A DNA stretch of 5,607 bases. It comes from Solirubrobacterales bacterium. GTDB taxonomy: Bacteria; Actinomycetota; Thermoleophilia; Solirubrobacterales; 70-9. How positions within the stretch are numbered: position 1 is the stretch's first letter; each line of letters opens with the position of its first letter. The stretch is from contig JASLJO010000172.1 in the NCBI GenBank assembly GCA_030152505.1, forward strand, positions 1 through 5,607, read 5' to 3'. A program made the translations under genes and the position numbers. Under the pieces are notes generated by a model that did not search any database, was not told where the DNA came from, and was given only the letters and a program-made list of their open reading frames with translations. Of the stretch, positions 3,840 through 5,607 are shown piece by piece.

Positions 3840-5033
3840 ATGAGCGTTTCCCAGGATACGTCGGCCCCTGCGGCCGGTCCAGGCTGCGGCGACAAGCGGC
3901 GGCTGATCAAGACCAAGACGCCGGGCGTCTTCAAGCGCCTCGGCGCCGACGGCGGCGTGATCGGCTACGTCTGCGTCTTCCGCAGCGCCGGCAGGCAGCA
4001 CAAGCGCAGCGCTCGCACCTACGAGGAGGCGAAGCGGATCAAGCGCGAGAGCGAGACCGACCGCGACCGCGGCGAGCTGCAAGAGCGCACGACGATCACC
4101 TTCCTGCGCTACCTGGACGAGTGGGTCGAGCGCTACCGCGGCCAGGGTCGCCGTGGCTTCCGCGAGAACACCCGCGACGAATATCGGCGCCTGATCCGGA
4201 TCTACGCCCGCCCGTACTTCTCAGGCAGGCTGAAGCTGGCCGAGTTGACCACCTACCAGCTCGCCCGCTTCCTCGACTGGCTCGCCGACGAAGAGGAGCA
4301 AGGCAAGCGCCTCAGCGATCGCACGATCGCCAACGCCGTAATGCCGATCCGCGCGGCGCTGGCGACCGCGAAGCGCGAGGGCCTGATCCGCCACAATCCC
4401 GCCCAGGGCCTCGCGCTGTCCCAGCGCGAGCGGGTCACGGGCGAGCAAGAGGAGATCAAGGTCTTCAGCCGCGAGCAGCTCGTCGCGATCCTGGCGATGG
4501 CCCCAGAGCGCCACCGGCCGCTCTTCGAGCTCCTGGCGACCTGCGGTCTGCGGATCAGCGAGGCGGTCGCCCTCCAGCGCCTCCACTTTCAGCTCGACGG
4601 TCCAGAGCCCGAGGTCTGCATCCGCCGCGCGATCGTCCGCGAACGAATCGAGCCGCCTAAGAGCAAATACGGCCGCCGCGAGGTCCGCCTACCGGCATCG
4701 GTGGCGGCGAGCCTGCGCGACCATCTCGCGGGCCAGCCCGATCAGGACTCGACCGCCCTCGCCTTCCCCAACGAAGCAGGAGGCCCGCTCTACCCCGGCA
4801 ATCTCCGCCGCCGCGTCCTCAAGCCGCTCGTAGAGGAGGTCGACGCCCCCTGGGCCGGTTTCCACACGTTCCGCCACACCTTCGCTTCGCTCCACCTCAG
4901 CCAAGGCACCAACCTCCTCCAGCTAAGCCGCGCCCTTGGCCACCACTCGCCCGCCTTCACGCTGACCCGCTACACGCACCTTTTGCCAGGCGACGAGGCA
5001 CCGTCACTCGATCTACTCGCTCAGGGCTCATGA
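3840..5033 (+). CDS. int: Tyrosine recombinase, phage/ICE-type integrase
   Basis: This complete 397-residue integrase catalyses site-specific recombination between an element attachment site and the chromosome through a 3'-phosphotyrosine intermediate. The N-terminus (about 20-75) looks like a short arm-binding segment, with a strand pair (GVFKRLGADGGVIGYVCVF) followed by a basic helix. The core-binding SAM-like domain covers about 80-170 (TFLRYLDEWVERY to AKREGLIRHNPAQGL). The catalytic domain follows, and all active-site residues are visible: Arg238 (CGLRISEA), Lys274 (PKSKYGRREV), His342 and Arg345 (HTFRHTF), His368 (LGHHS) and Tyr378 (RYTHLL). It should therefore be active. The start is ATG 3840, backed by the GAGGTGG site. 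Strong G/C at third positions fits the upstream operon and contrasts with the protease gene after it. Its TGA (5031-5033) lies within TCATGA shared with the convergent protease gene. Enzymes of this class often use tRNA 3' ends, in line with the tRNA-Arg fragment at 1731-1778, but no tRNA remnant lies next to the integrase. Confidence 0.97.
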   Translation: MSVSQDTSAPAAGPGCGDKRRLIKTKTPGVFKRLGADGGVIGYVCVFRSAGRQHKRSARTYEEAKRIKRESETDRDRGELQERTTITFLRYLDEWVERYRGQGRRGFRENTRDEYRRLIRIYARPYFSGRLKLAELTTYQLARFLDWLADEEEQGKRLSDRTIANAVMPIRAALATAKREGLIRHNPAQGLALSQRERVTGEQEEIKVFSREQLVAILAMAPERHRPLFELLATCGLRISEAVALQRLHFQLDGPEPEVCIRRAIVRERIEPPKSKYGRREVRLPASVAASLRDHLAGQPDQDSTALAFPNEAGGPLYPGNLRRRVLKPLVEEVDAPWAGFHTFRHTFASLHLSQGTNLLQLSRALGHHSPAFTLTRYTHLLPGDEAPSLDLLAQGS

Positions 5034-5607
5034 CCGTGCATCCTTGCGTTGCTCTGTAAGCGTCTCTCCCTCTATGAGATCACGAATCTTGTAGTAGGGA
5101 GCAATGATCGCTACACCGGAGTTCTGGCGGACATATCGCTGGGGCGTGGAAGGCTTGTCAGTCGCCTTGTCGCGAACCGTGCTCGTCATTCGCTTGTGGC
5201 CGGTGTCGATGCCAAGAAGCCCAATTTCATGTGAGTAGAAGGGCGTCATCTTCTTCGCCCCTCGAAGACTTCCAGGCGGGATCGACACAAAGACCGGAGA
5301 ACCGCTGAAACCTGGAAGCGAGCGCATCTCAACTAGATAAGCATCGACAAGCATGTCTCTTCCATCTCTGACCCTTTCTCCATCCATCATCGCGATGTTT
5401 CCAAAGCGGGCAAGGGGTTGATTTTGCTGTTTTCCTGAATGACCGAAAAATCGACCCAGCATGAAAATGTCGTCTCCCACACCGACATCAAGTTCCTCCA
5501 TGCGATGCTCGGTCGGGCAGACGCTGTCCCAGAAAAGCCCGGACGCTGACCATTCTGCGGGGATCTCAAAGCCAAGAGGAGCTACAGAGACATCATCTGA
5601 GTAAGGA
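5028..5607 (-). CDS. Trypsin-like serine protease domain protein, N-terminus cut by window edge
   Basis: The minus strand is open from the stop at 5028-5030 to the right edge, showing the last 192 residues of a larger protein. The C-terminal half of a trypsin/HtrA-like domain is visible. SDDVSVAPLGF near the edge carries the probable catalytic Asp (codon 5592-5594). A strand VGVGDDIFMLGRFFGHSGK follows, and PGFSGSPVFV contains the G-x-S-G-x-P box with the nucleophile Ser (codon 5304-5306). After it come GLLGIDTGHK and VAIIAPYYKIRDLIEG, the usual last strand and helix. The catalytic His must lie outside the window. No PDZ domain follows, unlike HtrA/DegP. An ATG at 5499-5501 would cut off the Asp strand and is not the start. 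Base composition is poorer in GC than the integrase. Substrate and role are unknown. Stand-alone trypsin-like genes like this occur in accessory regions, but a defence role here is only a guess. Confidence 0.78.
   Translation of the reverse strand, partial: PYSDDVSVAPLGFEIPAEWSASGLFWDSVCPTEHRMEELDVGVGDDIFMLGRFFGHSGKQQNQPLARFGNIAMMDGERVRDGRDMLVDAYLVEMRSLPGFSGSPVFVSIPPGSLRGAKKMTPFYSHEIGLLGIDTGHKRMTSTVRDKATDKPSTPQRYVRQNSGVAIIAPYYKIRDLIEGETLTEQRKDARS

Noticed and set aside
3642..4082. Minus-strand ORF with VRTAVRS repeats
   Set aside because: It is produced by the 12-base tandem repeat and the antisense of the integrase start; no start signal and low-complexity product.

Overview
The window looks like accessory DNA from a high-GC actinobacterium. 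GTG and TTG starts, strong G/C bias at third codon positions, 4-base gene overlaps and a possible leaderless start all fit. The style of the small hypothetical protein and of the paired XRE proteins reminds me of Thermoleophilia/Solirubrobacterales, but that is an impression, not a computed assignment. The centre (about 1950-5033) is very GC-rich. The two flanks (1-930 and 5040-5607) are visibly poorer in GC, which suggests pieces of different origin.

Left part (1-1620), all on the minus strand: a VapB-like antitoxin and a VapC PIN-domain toxin with overlapping stop and start. They are followed by a DUF5677-like protein of unknown function that runs off the left edge. It is open to the first base of the window and so is easily missed.

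Middle: positions 1731-1778 hold the 3' half of a tRNA-Arg(ACG), with no recognisable 5' half, followed by a hairpin that looks like the tRNA's own terminator. This is the typical scar left by an integrase that uses the 3' end of a tRNA gene. Its polarity suggests that the inserted element lies to the left (DUF5677/VapBC side), with an intact tRNA further left outside the window. The right-hand module would then be original flank or a second element. A GC-rich non-coding stretch with a candidate promoter and dyad follows.

Right part (2091-3637), plus strand: a tightly packed operon in which each gene overlaps the next by 4 bases. It encodes a helical hypothetical protein, an SSB-like OB-fold protein, two tandem paralogous XRE regulators and possibly a small fifth ORF. 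A spacer of about 200 bases holds a 12-bp tandem repeat. Then comes a complete tyrosine recombinase (3840-5033), presumably the integrase of this element, with the XRE pair as its likely control genes. Its stop lies in a TCATGA palindrome that also supplies the stop of a convergent, lower-GC trypsin-like serine protease, cut off by the right edge.

Overall this is an integration hotspot: integrase, phage/ICE-like regulators, an SSB-like protein, a toxin-antitoxin module, a tRNA scar and two cargo-like genes. No gene here proves a new defence system. The best candidates for undescribed biology are the VapBC-DUF5677 cluster and the hypothetical/SSB-like/XRE/XRE operon upstream of the integrase.
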